From NCBI GenBank assembly GCA_021799635.1, contig JAJZAB010000001.1, positions 346,505 to 410,504 on the forward strand: a stretch of 64,000 bases of DNA, given 5' to 3'. Under the pieces are notes generated by a model, which was not told the origin of the DNA, ran no database searches, and saw only the letters and a program-made list of their open reading frames with translations. The position numbers were made by a program, and so were the translations under genes. Source of the DNA: Microcaldota archaeon (lineage in GTDB: Archaea > Micrarchaeota > Micrarchaeia > Micrarchaeales > Micrarchaeaceae). Of the stretch, positions 43,475 through 51,945 are shown in pieces. The stretch's first letter is position 1, and each line of letters begins with the position of its first letter.

Positions 43475-44371
43475 TTGAACTTTATCAGCTCTGATGATTT
43501 TTCAAAGGAGCAGATTGGTCACATATTCAAAATATCGGATGACATAAAGGACAATAAGCAGGAGGCGTCGATAAGGGAGCACTCCACCATGGCGCTCATT
43601 TTTGAGAAACCATCAACAAGGACAAGACTTTCTTTTGCAGTTGCCATGGCGCAGCTTGGAGGCGTAGCCATATACATAGACGCGCTCACGTCGCAACTGT
43701 CAAGAGGGGAAAGTATAGCCGATACGGCCAGGGTTATAGGGGGATATTGTGATTTCATCGCCGCGCGGCTTTACAGACATGCTGATATAGTTGAGCTGGC
43801 GTCCGCCTCTCCGGTGCCGGTAATAAACGCGCTCACAGACCTCGAGCATCCGACGCAGGCGCTTGCTGATATATACACGATTATGCAGCATTTCGACAGC
43901 GTAAAGGGGCTGAAGATCGCCTTTTTGGGCGACGTTGCTTCTAACACGGCAAATTCGCTCATGCTTACTGGGGCAAAGCTTGGCGCCGAAATAGCTCTGA
44001 TAGGGCCAGCAGGCTACCAACCGAACAGCGTTTATTTTAACCGCGCAAGGGAGTACAGCAAGGTGCACCTATACTCCTCGATTAGCGAGGGACTGGAAGA
44101 CTCCCAAATAGTTTATACTGATACATTCGTGAGTATGGGCCAAGAGGCGGAAGCGGATAAAAGAAAAAAACTTTTCAGCCAGTACCAACTCAACTCCAAA
44201 GCCCTATCGTACGCCTCAGAAAAAGCGCTAGTTATGCACTGCCTTCCAGCGCACAGGGGTGAAGAGATAACCGCGGACGTAATCGACGGCACAAGGAGCA
44301 TAGTATGGGAACAGGCGAAAAACAAGCTTCTGATAAACAAGGCGATAATACTTTACCTGTCTGAAATGTGA
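43475..44371 (+). CDS. argF: Ornithine carbamoyltransferase
   Basis: 298 residues. The carbamoyl-phosphate loop STRTR (47-51), HPTQ (125-128), an ornithine-loop-like VSMGQE and the late HCLPAHRG give OTC rather than aspartate carbamoyltransferase. It makes citrulline from ornithine and carbamoyl phosphate. The start is a TTG straight after the upstream stop. No other arginine-pathway gene is in the window, so the protein may act in arginine fermentation or in a patchy pathway. Confidence 0.92.
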   Translation: MNFISSDDFSKEQIGHIFKISDDIKDNKQEASIREHSTMALIFEKPSTRTRLSFAVAMAQLGGVAIYIDALTSQLSRGESIADTARVIGGYCDFIAARLYRHADIVELASASPVPVINALTDLEHPTQALADIYTIMQHFDSVKGLKIAFLGDVASNTANSLMLTGAKLGAEIALIGPAGYQPNSVYFNRAREYSKVHLYSSISEGLEDSQIVYTDTFVSMGQEAEADKRKKLFSQYQLNSKALSYASEKALVMHCLPAHRGEEITADVIDGTRSIVWEQAKNKLLINKAIILYLSEM

Positions 44372-44443
44372 GACTGGATGCCAGCCCCGCACACGCCGCG
44401 CATAAGTAGATAAATATTTATTATTAGTTGGGTAAGTAATACT

Positions 44444-45112
44444 ATGGACCTTCTTGCAAAAGTCGCAATAGTCACCATTCTGATAATAGTTGTGCTTGGA
44501 GTCGGATTTATAACTTTCAAATACGCAGCAAAAGGCCCAGGTACCGTTACTGCCACGCAGGCTGGCCAGGTTGTCACCAGGGACCTGAAACTTCAATACC
44601 CGAACGCCAGCATAGACCTAATAAACATAACAAAATCCAATCTTACCAATGACAGCTGGAATGTATTCGTGAGTGTGGTCTTCAACTCAACAAGGCCGTG
44701 CCCAACAGTATACCTTCTCGATTCAGATTACCCTGCAACTGAACTTGTGCTGAGCGTCGCAAACCTGTATACTAGCAAGTGCGAAGGGCTCAGCAATGCA
44801 AAGCAGGACCTTCCGTTCTACACATACATAGTTACTAATCCTGAGATAGCCATAGCCCAGTCATACAACATCTCGGAAAGCGGCGCCTATCCTGGAATAG
44901 TCGATTATGTCAATGGCAACGGCGGCTACAACAACACAGTCGTCAATGCAACCAGATACCAGTCCCTGAACAGCACGATAAAGCCTTTCATAACAAAACA
45001 GTACTACAACGTATGGCTCATAAACTATACCGCGAAGTACGCACAGTATTCCTACATTGTCATCATGAACACCAGCGGTGTTATACTCGGCAACTACACA
45101 GTGCCAAAGTGA
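44444..45112 (+). CDS. Membrane-anchored secreted protein, unknown
   Basis: 222 residues: one N-terminal membrane segment (6-27) followed by an exported domain rich in Asn/Ser/Thr and aromatic residues, with many N-glycosylation sequons and two Cys. No family recognised. It precedes two ftsZ genes on the same strand, separated by a 219-bp AT-rich gap. A link to cell division or surface assembly is possible but rests on position alone. Confidence 0.7.
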   Translation: MDLLAKVAIVTILIIVVLGVGFITFKYAAKGPGTVTATQAGQVVTRDLKLQYPNASIDLINITKSNLTNDSWNVFVSVVFNSTRPCPTVYLLDSDYPATELVLSVANLYTSKCEGLSNAKQDLPFYTYIVTNPEIAIAQSYNISESGAYPGIVDYVNGNGGYNNTVVNATRYQSLNSTIKPFITKQYYNVWLINYTAKYAQYSYIVIMNTSGVILGNYTVPK

Positions 45113-45331
45113 GCGCGCACCTTGGACTCTGCCGATTTCTTTCTGAAGGTCCGCAGCCAAAATCAACTACATATATATTAAAGTAAAAAATATTATACAT
45201 TAATAAATAAAAATTGTAATCTGCAATGCAAAAATCAGCGGCAAAAATAACAGTTTTCCAGAACTACTACTATCAAATCAAAAAGCACAAGGCTTTTAAA
45301 ACTTTTGAGTAAAACGTAATCAGGCGATAAT

Positions 45332-46399
45332 ATGAGCGACCTTGTCAACGACCTATTGGGTCAACCAAGAGAGAGCAACAGCAACGTGAGTGCTGAAGAC
45401 TTTAGTTCTACACAGATAAAGATTGTTACTGCAGGTTTCGGCGGTGCAGGCTGCAACATTGTAAACAGACTGCTTAAGGCTGGCGTTAAAGGAACTGATT
45501 TTGTAGCGGTCAACACGGACGCGCAGCACTTCAAGATAATAGATGAAAAAATAAAGAAGATACTGATAGGCAGGAACCTGACAAGAGGGCTGGGAGCTGG
45601 AGGCGATCCGGCTACTGGCGCAAAGGCGGCAGAAGTAGACAGGAACCTGATTGAGGAGGCCTTCAACGGCACGCAGCTAGTTTTCCTATGCGGCGGAATG
45701 GGCGGCGGCACAGGAACAGGGTCAATGCCGGTTGCAGCGCAGGTGGCTAAGGAGCAGGGAGCCATAGTCGTTGCCATGGTTACGTACCCGTTCGACCTTG
45801 AGAGGATAAGGAAGAAGAAAGCCGAAGAGGGAATACAGACGTTGAGGAAATACTGCGACAGCGTGATAATACTGGATAACAACAGGCTTGTCAAGCTGGT
45901 GCCCAACCTTCCAATGAACGAGGCATTCGCACTAGCGGATTCGGTTCTGGCAAAGGCTATAGGCGGACTTGTATGGACAATAACGCAGCCGAGCATGATA
46001 AACATAGATTTCGCTGACGTAAGGAGCATAATGGTCGGCGGAGGAGTAGGATTTATAGCAGTCGGCACTGGAAAAGGCACAGACAAGGTAACATCTGCTG
46101 CCGAGGGCGTGCTGAAGAACAAGCTACTTGACGTTGATTTTGAGGGAGCATCAGGAGCGCTGGTTCACATATCCGGAGGTTCATCGCTTACTATAGGAGA
46201 CGCGATAAAGGCAGGGGAAATAATAACAGATAGGATGGATCAGAAGGCAAACGTCAAGTGGGGTGCCAGGATTATACCAGGATACGAAGACCAGTTGGAG
46301 ATAGTGGCCATAGTCACAGGAGTAAGAGGAGCAAGCATAGTTGGAAGACTGGAGGAGAAGCGCCAGGAACCGTATTCAGATCTGGAAATGATAGGCTAA
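45332..46399 (+). CDS. ftsZ: Cell division protein FtsZ (paralog B)
   Basis: 355 residues. FGGAGCNIVNRLL, the GGGTGTG signature (124-130), FPYPFDLERIR-type segment (VTYPFDLERIR), T7 loop NIDFADVRSIM; full-length. N-terminal tail of about 28 residues, then the core. It ends EPYSDLEMIG. A gcttttaaaac TATA-like box (about 45290-45300) lies some 30-40 bp before the ATG. Paralog C starts 23 bp after the stop, so the two are co-transcribed. Confidence 0.96.
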   Translation: MSDLVNDLLGQPRESNSNVSAEDFSSTQIKIVTAGFGGAGCNIVNRLLKAGVKGTDFVAVNTDAQHFKIIDEKIKKILIGRNLTRGLGAGGDPATGAKAAEVDRNLIEEAFNGTQLVFLCGGMGGGTGTGSMPVAAQVAKEQGAIVVAMVTYPFDLERIRKKKAEEGIQTLRKYCDSVIILDNNRLVKLVPNLPMNEAFALADSVLAKAIGGLVWTITQPSMINIDFADVRSIMVGGGVGFIAVGTGKGTDKVTSAAEGVLKNKLLDVDFEGASGALVHISGGSSLTIGDAIKAGEIITDRMDQKANVKWGARIIPGYEDQLEIVAIVTGVRGASIVGRLEEKRQEPYSDLEMIG

Positions 46400-46422
46400 C
46401 CACATTTATATTTGGTGGTTTA

Positions 46423-47436
46423 ATGATAACGGACGTACTAAACGAGGAATTTGTAGCGAAGCTTGCTGTGGTAGGAGTAGGAGGCCAGGGCTGCAATCTT
46501 GTGAACAGGCTTTATACGCAGGGCATAAAGAGTGCAAGGACCATGCTGATCAACACAGACGCAAAGCACCTAAGCATAGTCAACGCTGATAAAAAGATCC
46601 TGATAGGCAAGAACATAACTCATGGACTTGGAGCAGGCGGCTTCCCAGAAGTAGCTGAGAAGTGTGCCGATGCAAGCAGGGGAGAGCTGTCCAGCATGCT
46701 TGATGGTTATGACATGGTATTCATAGCTGCAGGAATGGGCGGCGGCACAGGAGGAGGCGCAGCGCCTGTCGTGGCAGACATAGCCAAGGAGCAGGGAGCC
46801 CTTGTTGTGAGCTTTGTCACATATCCGTTTGCAATAGAGAGGAGCAGAAAGAGCAAGGCAGATTGGTCCCTCCAGCAGCTAAGCAGGAGCTCTGATACAA
46901 CCATAGTCATAGAGAACGACAGGCTGATGAGCTATGCGCCCAACCTTCCAATGGAAAGGGCGTTCGAGCTTATAGACAACATAGCAGTAAACGCCGTAAA
47001 GGGCATAGCAGACACCATTATGCTTCCAAGCCTGATAAACCTGGACTTTGCAGATGTAAGGGCTGTGATGAAGGATGCGGGCACAGCAGTGATAAACCTC
47101 GGTGCAGGATCTGGGCATGATAAGATAGAGAAATCAATAAAGACCACGCTGCAGCACCCCCTTATGAACGTAGACCTTTCTGGAGCCAAAAGCGCAATGG
47201 TCCACGTTTCCGGAGGATCAGCCCTGACAATAGAGGAGGCCACCAGGGTAGGAGAGGGGGTCACCGAAGGGCTTGATGCAAAGGCAAACGTGATATTCGG
47301 AGCTAGGATGATACCGGAGCTTTCGGACCAGATACGCGTAATGTCCATAATAACAGGGGTAACGCCCAGGCTTGGCCAGGGAATGAGGGCGCAGTCCGAA
47401 AGAATATCAGACCTCAGCATAGAGAGCATATACTAA
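46423..47436 (+). CDS. ftsZ: FtsZ-family protein with altered signature (paralog C)
   Basis: 337 residues from the ATG at 46423; the frame's earlier starts lie inside paralog B. VGVGGQGCNLVNRL and INTDAKHL are normal, but the tubulin signature reads GGGTGGG (106-112) instead of GGGTGTG. The T7 loop NLDFADVRAVM is kept. The C-terminus ends ISDLSIESIY. An SD-like GGTGG lies 6 bp before the ATG. GTP binding is probably retained, but the altered loop that contacts GTP phosphates may change hydrolysis. It may be a co-polymer with B rather than a stand-alone ring former. Confidence 0.92.
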   Translation: MITDVLNEEFVAKLAVVGVGGQGCNLVNRLYTQGIKSARTMLINTDAKHLSIVNADKKILIGKNITHGLGAGGFPEVAEKCADASRGELSSMLDGYDMVFIAAGMGGGTGGGAAPVVADIAKEQGALVVSFVTYPFAIERSRKSKADWSLQQLSRSSDTTIVIENDRLMSYAPNLPMERAFELIDNIAVNAVKGIADTIMLPSLINLDFADVRAVMKDAGTAVINLGAGSGHDKIEKSIKTTLQHPLMNVDLSGAKSAMVHVSGGSALTIEEATRVGEGVTEGLDAKANVIFGARMIPELSDQIRVMSIITGVTPRLGQGMRAQSERISDLSIESIY

Positions 47437-47536
47437 CAAGCGGTGCCGGCGCGCAAAGGCCTTCATCCGGTTGCTTTCTAATCCAATCCAAGCGCTATTT
47501 TGCCTTATGCCGAATCCAAACCAACTGCCAAAAAGG

Positions 47537-47545
47537 TATATAAAT
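47537..47545 (+). promoter_or_regulatory. TATA box of the aIF5A gene
   Basis: tatataaat, centred 25 bp before GGTTG at 47566, which would place the transcript start at the base of a leader hairpin. The leader would be about 92 nt long. Confidence 0.55.
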
Positions 47546-47565
47546 ATGAACAGTGCTATTAAAGC

Positions 47566-47615
47566 GGTTGGCCGTGGCGTCCAAGTGCATTTTTATGCGG
47601 CGTGCAGGAGCAACC
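47566..47615 (+). promoter_or_regulatory. Structured 5' leader of the aIF5A gene
   Basis: GGTTG (47566-47570) pairs with CAACC (47611-47615), and inside it GTGCAT (47585-47590) pairs with ATGC (47595-47598) around a TTTT loop; the intervening arms can partly pair. The fold begins exactly at the expected transcript start and ends 42 nt before the ATG at 47658. It may stabilise the mRNA or regulate translation. No known riboswitch is recognised. Confidence 0.35.
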
Positions 47616-47657
47616 AAGTTACACTTTTAGGCATATATTGTAGATTCAGGTGAAGCT

Positions 47658-48062
47658 ATGAGCGATGAGATCACATTGGTCCCAATGAAGGATATACGCG
47701 TTGGGAGATACCTTCTTATAGATGGCATACCCTGCCGTGTGGTCGATATAGAAACCAGCGCACCGGGGAAGCACGGCTCAGCAAAGATGAGGATCACAGC
47801 CATAGGCATGTTTGAAGGGCAGAAGAGGACCCTGCTGATGCCAAGCCACTCAGACGTGCAGGTGCCTGTAATAAAGAAGAAGAAGGCCCAGGTGGTCTCG
47901 ATATCAGACAACGCAGTGCAGCTGATGGATTCTGAGACGTACGAAGTATTTGAGCTTCCGATTACAGATGAATTTAAAGGCAAGCTGAGGGCAGGCATGG
48001 ACACCGAAGTGATAGAGGCCATGGGCAGGCGCGCACTATCGAGGATACTTACAAGTGAATAA
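47658..48062 (+). CDS. eif5a: Translation factor aIF5A
   Basis: 134 residues. The N-terminal SH3-like domain carries the hypusination loop SAPGKHGSAK with Lys38, and an OB-fold domain follows (MLPSHSDVQVPV region onward). It relieves ribosome stalling, notably at prolines, once modified. Deoxyhypusine synthase is not in the window. S24e starts 2 bp after the stop. Confidence 0.95.
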   Translation: MSDEITLVPMKDIRVGRYLLIDGIPCRVVDIETSAPGKHGSAKMRITAIGMFEGQKRTLLMPSHSDVQVPVIKKKKAQVVSISDNAVQLMDSETYEVFELPITDEFKGKLRAGMDTEVIEAMGRRALSRILTSE

Positions 48063-48064
48063 GA

Positions 48065-48394
48065 ATGGAGATAAAAATAACGAAGGATTCGAGCAACAAG
48101 GTCACTGAGGCGAGGGAGATCGAGTTTGTGGTGGTGCAGGAAGGCAGCACCTACTCAAGAGAGGAGATAAAGATGGAGCTGTGCAAGAAGCTAAGCCTAG
48201 ACCCCGAAAGCACCATAGTGACCAGGATAAGCCAGAGGTTTGGGGTAAGGCAGAGCACGTGCAGCGCCCACGTATACAAATCAAAGGAGGCGCTGGCCAC
48301 GCACGAGCCCAAGCACATAGTAGAAAGGCTATCCAAGGGCAAGGACAAGCCAGCCGCAGATGCGGCAGGAAAGGAGGAAGCCAAAAAGGAATGA
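48065..48394 (+). CDS. rps24e: Small ribosomal subunit protein S24e
   Basis: 109 residues: [61 protein letters not shown] is the S24e signature. The charged Lys/Ala C-terminal tail is disordered. It lies between aIF5A and S27Ae; in archaea S24e-S27Ae frequently follow rpoE1/spt4, which here are 3 kb downstream. Confidence 0.93.
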   Translation: MEIKITKDSSNKVTEAREIEFVVVQEGSTYSREEIKMELCKKLSLDPESTIVTRISQRFGVRQSTCSAHVYKSKEALATHEPKHIVERLSKGKDKPAADAAGKEEAKKE

Positions 48395-48413
48395 ACAAAA
48401 TTTCGATGTTTTA

Positions 48414-48566
48414 ATGGCTGGAGAGAAAAAAGAGAAAAAGGTGGCGGCTTACAAGCCGGGCAAGCAGTGCCCGAAATGCGGATCCAGGCTTGCAGATCAC
48501 AAAAACAGACGCTCCTGCGGCAAATGCGGCTATACCGAATTCAAACCGCATAACGGAGAGGGTTAG
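48414..48566 (+). CDS. rps27ae: Small ribosomal subunit protein S27Ae
   Basis: 50 residues from the ATG at 48414 (the frame starts earlier but overlaps S24e). The zinc ribbon [25 protein letters not shown] is diagnostic. The partner S24e precedes it by 19 bp. Confidence 0.92.
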   Translation: MAGEKKEKKVAAYKPGKQCPKCGSRLADHKNRRSCGKCGYTEFKPHNGEG

Positions 48567-48567
48567 C

Positions 48568-49260
48568 GTGGCTTCGAAGCGGCGCGCGCAAAAACCAAGG
48601 GTGCGAAAGGGCAGGGCCAGTGTAAGGGTAAGATACCTGTTCTACTTCCTGTTTCTATTCCTGATAGGATTGTCGTTAATGCTGTACAGCTTCTACCTAA
48701 GCGGGGTAATATCAGAATCAAATTTTATCGCCATCACATCAATAGCGCAGTCGTTCATATTCTCTCTAATAGCTATATGCTACATGCTGATTAAAGGATA
48801 TAACCTTAATGGCATAGTTGCAGGTCTCGGGCTGTCAAGGAAATCCATCGGGATCATGACCGTGGTTATTGGCATAGCCCTTTTTTTGGTAATATTTGCG
48901 CTCGAGATAGGTATCGGGGCATTCACCGCAGCGACTGGGATACAGCTGCCGACCAACGTCCAGCAGGTGCTCGGAGGGTTGCCCCTGTACTTCCTGATAT
49001 TCTCGGTTGTCGTTGCCCCCATAAACGAGGAGATACTCTTCAGGGGCTTTTTGGTTCCAAGGTGGGGCATAATAATAAGCGCGCTTGTCTTCGGCTTCCT
49101 GCACTACCTATCCTACCTTTCACTGTCAGAGTTCATAGCCGCGTTCGTGTTCGGGCTAGCCGCAGGTTACGTCAGGAAAAGGACCAATTCACTGTATCCC
49201 TCAATAATGGCGCACATGCTTGTAAACCTTATAGCCATACTTGCGCTGCTTGCTCTCTAG
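48568..49260 (+). CDS. CPBP-family intramembrane metalloprotease
   Basis: 230 residues from the GTG at 48568 just after the S27Ae stop. The N-terminus is strongly basic (SKRRAQKPRVRKGR), followed by about six membrane segments. The CPBP/Abi motifs are EEILFRG, the conserved FGFLHY and HMLVN, i.e. the glutamate and histidine catalytic residues of the Rce1-like (CAAX protease) fold. Substrates unknown; in bacteria relatives process or confer immunity to peptides. Confidence 0.88.
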   Translation: MASKRRAQKPRVRKGRASVRVRYLFYFLFLFLIGLSLMLYSFYLSGVISESNFIAITSIAQSFIFSLIAICYMLIKGYNLNGIVAGLGLSRKSIGIMTVVIGIALFLVIFALEIGIGAFTAATGIQLPTNVQQVLGGLPLYFLIFSVVVAPINEEILFRGFLVPRWGIIISALVFGFLHYLSYLSLSEFIAAFVFGLAAGYVRKRTNSLYPSIMAHMLVNLIAILALLAL

Positions 49261-49284
49261 TGCTTCCTGGAATGTTGGGATTCT

Positions 49285-50007
49285 ATGCATAGCATAAAGC
49301 TGGTTGTTGTGGAGCCTGTTTATCAGATAAACCTAGGCTACATAGCCAGGACTGCGATGAATTTCGGTATAAAGAGACTCTACATAGTGAAGCCGCGCTG
49401 CAACCACACAGGCAGCGCAGCCATAAAATACGCAAAGCACGCCAGAAGGCTGCTCCTAAACGCAAAGATATGCGGATCAATAGGAGAGGCAACCGCAGGC
49501 ACTTTCAGGATAGGCACTACTGGAATCTGGAGAAAAAGCGGGAAGGCGTTCAACAACATCTACAGCGTGGATAGGATATGCAAAATGGCGGAAAAGGAGT
49601 CGAGGAGCAGGGGCGTTTCGCTCATACTAGGCAGAGATGATACGGGCCTTTCAAAAGATGAACTAGCAATGTGCGACGCCACAGCCTTTATACAAACCGA
49701 CAAGAATTATCCGGTCCTTAACATATCGCACGCCCTGGCCATACTGCTATACTCCTTTACAAAAAATGAGGACAGGTATGATTTTGACTCCGAGGTTTAC
49801 GCCGATGCCAAGGAAATAGGCCACATATGCAAGCTTTTCAGAATGAGCATTCGAAACCGAAAAGACATACGCGACAAAAAGGCGGTTGCCATGGCGTTTT
49901 CTCACATAACCAGCAGGTCGTGCCCGACCAAGAAGGAGCTGCGCGCAATCTCAGCATACCTATCCCCAAGGCACAGCAGCACGAGCGGAAAAGCACCAAC
50001 AACGTAG
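49285..50007 (+). CDS. trmJ: SPOUT RNA methyltransferase, TrmJ-like
   Basis: 240 residues. VVVEPVYQINLGYIARTAMNFGIKRLYIVKPRC is the SpoU/TrmJ opening; LILGRDDTGLSKDEL and VLNISHALAILLYSF are the knotted SAM-binding motifs. TrmJ methylates the ribose at position 32 of tRNAs. The C-terminal part beyond about 190 is a helical tail. ATG 49285; SepF is convergent 7 bp away. Confidence 0.88.
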   Translation: MHSIKLVVVEPVYQINLGYIARTAMNFGIKRLYIVKPRCNHTGSAAIKYAKHARRLLLNAKICGSIGEATAGTFRIGTTGIWRKSGKAFNNIYSVDRICKMAEKESRSRGVSLILGRDDTGLSKDELAMCDATAFIQTDKNYPVLNISHALAILLYSFTKNEDRYDFDSEVYADAKEIGHICKLFRMSIRNRKDIRDKKAVAMAFSHITSRSCPTKKELRAISAYLSPRHSSTSGKAPTT

Positions 50008-50014
50008 GCTTATC

Positions 50015-50395
50015 TTATTGGTGTGGCTGCTGCGCTTTCTTGCTTTTTATTATTTTTACCTTTGACGGAGTAAGCAGTATCTTAACTTCGTCCAGCCTGG
50101 CAATGTCACCATTGGTTTTGGATATATACTCTTTGAGCTTGTCTATAACGCCCTTGAGGGTGTTCGGCCTCTTTGCAAGCTCGGATATGTTTAGAAGTAT
50201 TATATTCCTTTTCTGCAGCTCGGCTTCTATCAGCTCAAGGTCGGTCTCCTCCCGCAGCGCAACAGGTTTTACATAAAAATCTGCAGGCTCATTGATAACG
50301 TCAACATTCTCCATTTCTGCGGAGTTCATGTATTCCTCAACGTCCAGTTCCTTAGATGTGCCAAGCACTCCTCCCAGTTTGTTAAAAAGGCTCAT
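50015..50395 (-). CDS. sepF: SepF, FtsZ membrane anchor
   Basis: 126 residues: an amphipathic N-terminal helix (MSLFNKLGGVLG) for membrane binding, a short acidic linker (about 15-40) and the SepF core (FYVKPVALREETDLELIEAELQKRNIILLNISELAKRPNTLKGVIDKLKEYI). This is the archaeal anchor of FtsZ. The gene is 2.6 kb from the ftsZ B/C pair. All three FtsZ share an SDL tail, which may be its binding site. Confidence 0.9.
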   Translation of the reverse strand: MSLFNKLGGVLGTSKELDVEEYMNSAEMENVDVINEPADFYVKPVALREETDLELIEAELQKRNIILLNISELAKRPNTLKGVIDKLKEYISKTNGDIARLDEVKILLTPSKVKIIKSKKAQQPHQ

Positions 50396-50563
50396 TTATT
50401 CACCACGTCGCCATTCAGCTATATATAACAATTGTTTTTTAAATACTTTCTGTTTTGCGGAAGTGAGGCAAGGCATGAGCGTGCTTACCTCCATCAACGC
50501 CGTTGAGAGCATCAGGAACGCTTAACAGGGCATAGTTTATAAAAATATGCAAGGATTATAATA

Positions 50564-50929
50564 ATGAATAAAATGATCAAGCTCAAGCGCGTATACGAGA
50601 GGCTGGAGGTCAATGACGGTGAAAGGATACTGGTAGACAGGTTTTGGCCTAGAGGTATACGAAGGAGCACCTCAAACATAGACATATGGGTAAAGAACGT
50701 TGCGCCGAGCAATGAGCTGAGGAAGTGGTTCTCCCACGACCCAAAGAAGTGGATATCCTTCAAGAGGAAGTACAAAAAGGAGCTAAAGGACAACAAATCG
50801 CTTAAAAAGCTCGTTGAGATAGTAAAAAACGCCGACCCGGTCACCATATTATATTCGTCAAAAGACAGCGCGCACAACAACGCCGTTGTCCTTCTTGAAG
50901 TGCTCAAAAGGGAGCTAAAAAAACGATGA
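50564..50929 (+). CDS. DUF488 family protein
   Basis: 121 residues: IKLKRVYERLEVNDGERILVDRFWPRGIRR at the start and VTILYSSKDSAHNNAVVLLEVL at the end are the typical DUF488 motifs. Biochemical function is unknown. Start ATG 50564, or 50573. It precedes the PIN/rpoE1 operon by 24 bp. Confidence 0.88.
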   Translation: MNKMIKLKRVYERLEVNDGERILVDRFWPRGIRRSTSNIDIWVKNVAPSNELRKWFSHDPKKWISFKRKYKKELKDNKSLKKLVEIVKNADPVTILYSSKDSAHNNAVVLLEVLKRELKKR

Positions 50930-50953
50930 GTCATCGTCTACCATAGTGGTTCA

Positions 50954-51328
50954 TTGAGATACGTCATTGTGGACACAAGCAGTATAGTGTTTGGTTTCTC
51001 CTTTAAAAAAGATGTTTTTGCAATAGCGAGGGAGAGTTTTCCGGGCAGCTCCACGCTTATATCGGCCGGTGTCATAAGGGAGCTAAGGCGGCTATCGAAA
51101 AACATCGGCAAAAAGGGCGCCTGTGCAAAGATAGGGCTATTATCCGCTGGTTCTAAAAATGTTAAAGTTGATAATGCAAATGGCAGCGTTGATGCATGGA
51201 TTTGCAAGGCAGCAGCAAGGTATAATAATGCAGTTGTAATAACTAATGATACAGAGTTGCACAGGAAACTTCGCCTTTCTGGAGCTTCGGTCTACAAGCT
51301 TTCCAGGAGCGGTATTCTAAAAAAATAA
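50954..51328 (+). CDS. PIN-domain protein upstream of rpoE1
   Basis: 124 residues of the PIN nuclease fold with VDTSS (Asp7), an early conserved Glu (REL) and the late ITNDTEL acidic site. Archaeal members of this type sit between eIF2-gamma and rpoE1. The role may be rRNA processing (Fcf1/Utp24 relatives). The start is a TTG at 50954. rpoE1 follows 17 bp later. Confidence 0.85.
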   Translation: MRYVIVDTSSIVFGFSFKKDVFAIARESFPGSSTLISAGVIRELRRLSKNIGKKGACAKIGLLSAGSKNVKVDNANGSVDAWICKAAARYNNAVVITNDTELHRKLRLSGASVYKLSRSGILKK

Positions 51329-51345
51329 TCCTCATAGGTGCTGAA

Positions 51346-51936
51346 TTGTATAACATATACACCGTAAAAGACGTTTTCAAGATGTCCCCTGAATATTTTG
51401 ATCAGGATATAGAAAAAGTTGCAGCCAACGTGCTGCAGGGCAAGTACGAGGGCAGAATAGATAAGGACATGGGCGTGATAATTGCGGTTTTTAACGTGAG
51501 GAATATAAGCGACGGCACGATATACCCAGGGGATCCGTCAACGCATCACGAGGCAGAGTTCGATGTTCTATCATACATGCCGCACGTAGATGAGATAGTC
51601 AGCGGGCAGGTTACAGAGCTCGTTGAGTTTGGGGCATTTGTTAGGATAGGACCCATGGATGGGCTGGTCCACGTATCCCAAATCGCAGGCGACTTCCTCT
51701 CCTTTGACAAAAAAAACCAGGCCTTTGTCTCAAAAAGGAGCGGCATAAACCTCAAGAAAGGCGACACCGTATATGCGAAGGTATCTACAGTTTCAATGAA
51801 GAATACTATAAAGGACTCAAAGATAGCCCTTACGATGAAGCACGACGGTCTCGGCAAACCGGAATGGGCCAACATACCAGAAGGGAAACAAAGGTCTAGG
51901 AAACCGGGCGGCGGCTCAAGGCGAAAGCCTAATTAG
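51346..51936 (+). CDS. rpoE1: RNA polymerase subunit Rpo7 (E')
   Basis: 196 residues: N-terminal RNP-like domain (MYNIYTVKDVFKMSPEYF...NVLQGKYEGRIDKDMGVIIAV) and S1 domain (VSGQVTELVEFGAFVRIGPMDGLVHVSQI). Together with Rpo4 (not in window) it forms the polymerase stalk. The TTG at 51346 is the only early start. The C-terminal basic tail (RSRKPGGGSRRKPN) is unstructured. Confidence 0.94.
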   Translation: MYNIYTVKDVFKMSPEYFDQDIEKVAANVLQGKYEGRIDKDMGVIIAVFNVRNISDGTIYPGDPSTHHEAEFDVLSYMPHVDEIVSGQVTELVEFGAFVRIGPMDGLVHVSQIAGDFLSFDKKNQAFVSKRSGINLKKGDTVYAKVSTVSMKNTIKDSKIALTMKHDGLGKPEWANIPEGKQRSRKPGGGSRRKPN

Positions 51937-51945
51937 TGATGTAGA

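Noticed and set aside
46258-46422. An N-terminal extension of FtsZ paralog C
   Set aside because: The upstream frame lies inside paralog B and translates to a low-complexity basic peptide unlike any FtsZ N-terminus. The ATG at 46423 with an SD gives a normal protein.
48568-49260. Phage-defence (Abi) role of the CPBP protease
   Set aside because: The family includes Abi proteins, but this copy lies in a ribosomal-protein gene run with no defence genes nearby, so a housekeeping function is more likely.
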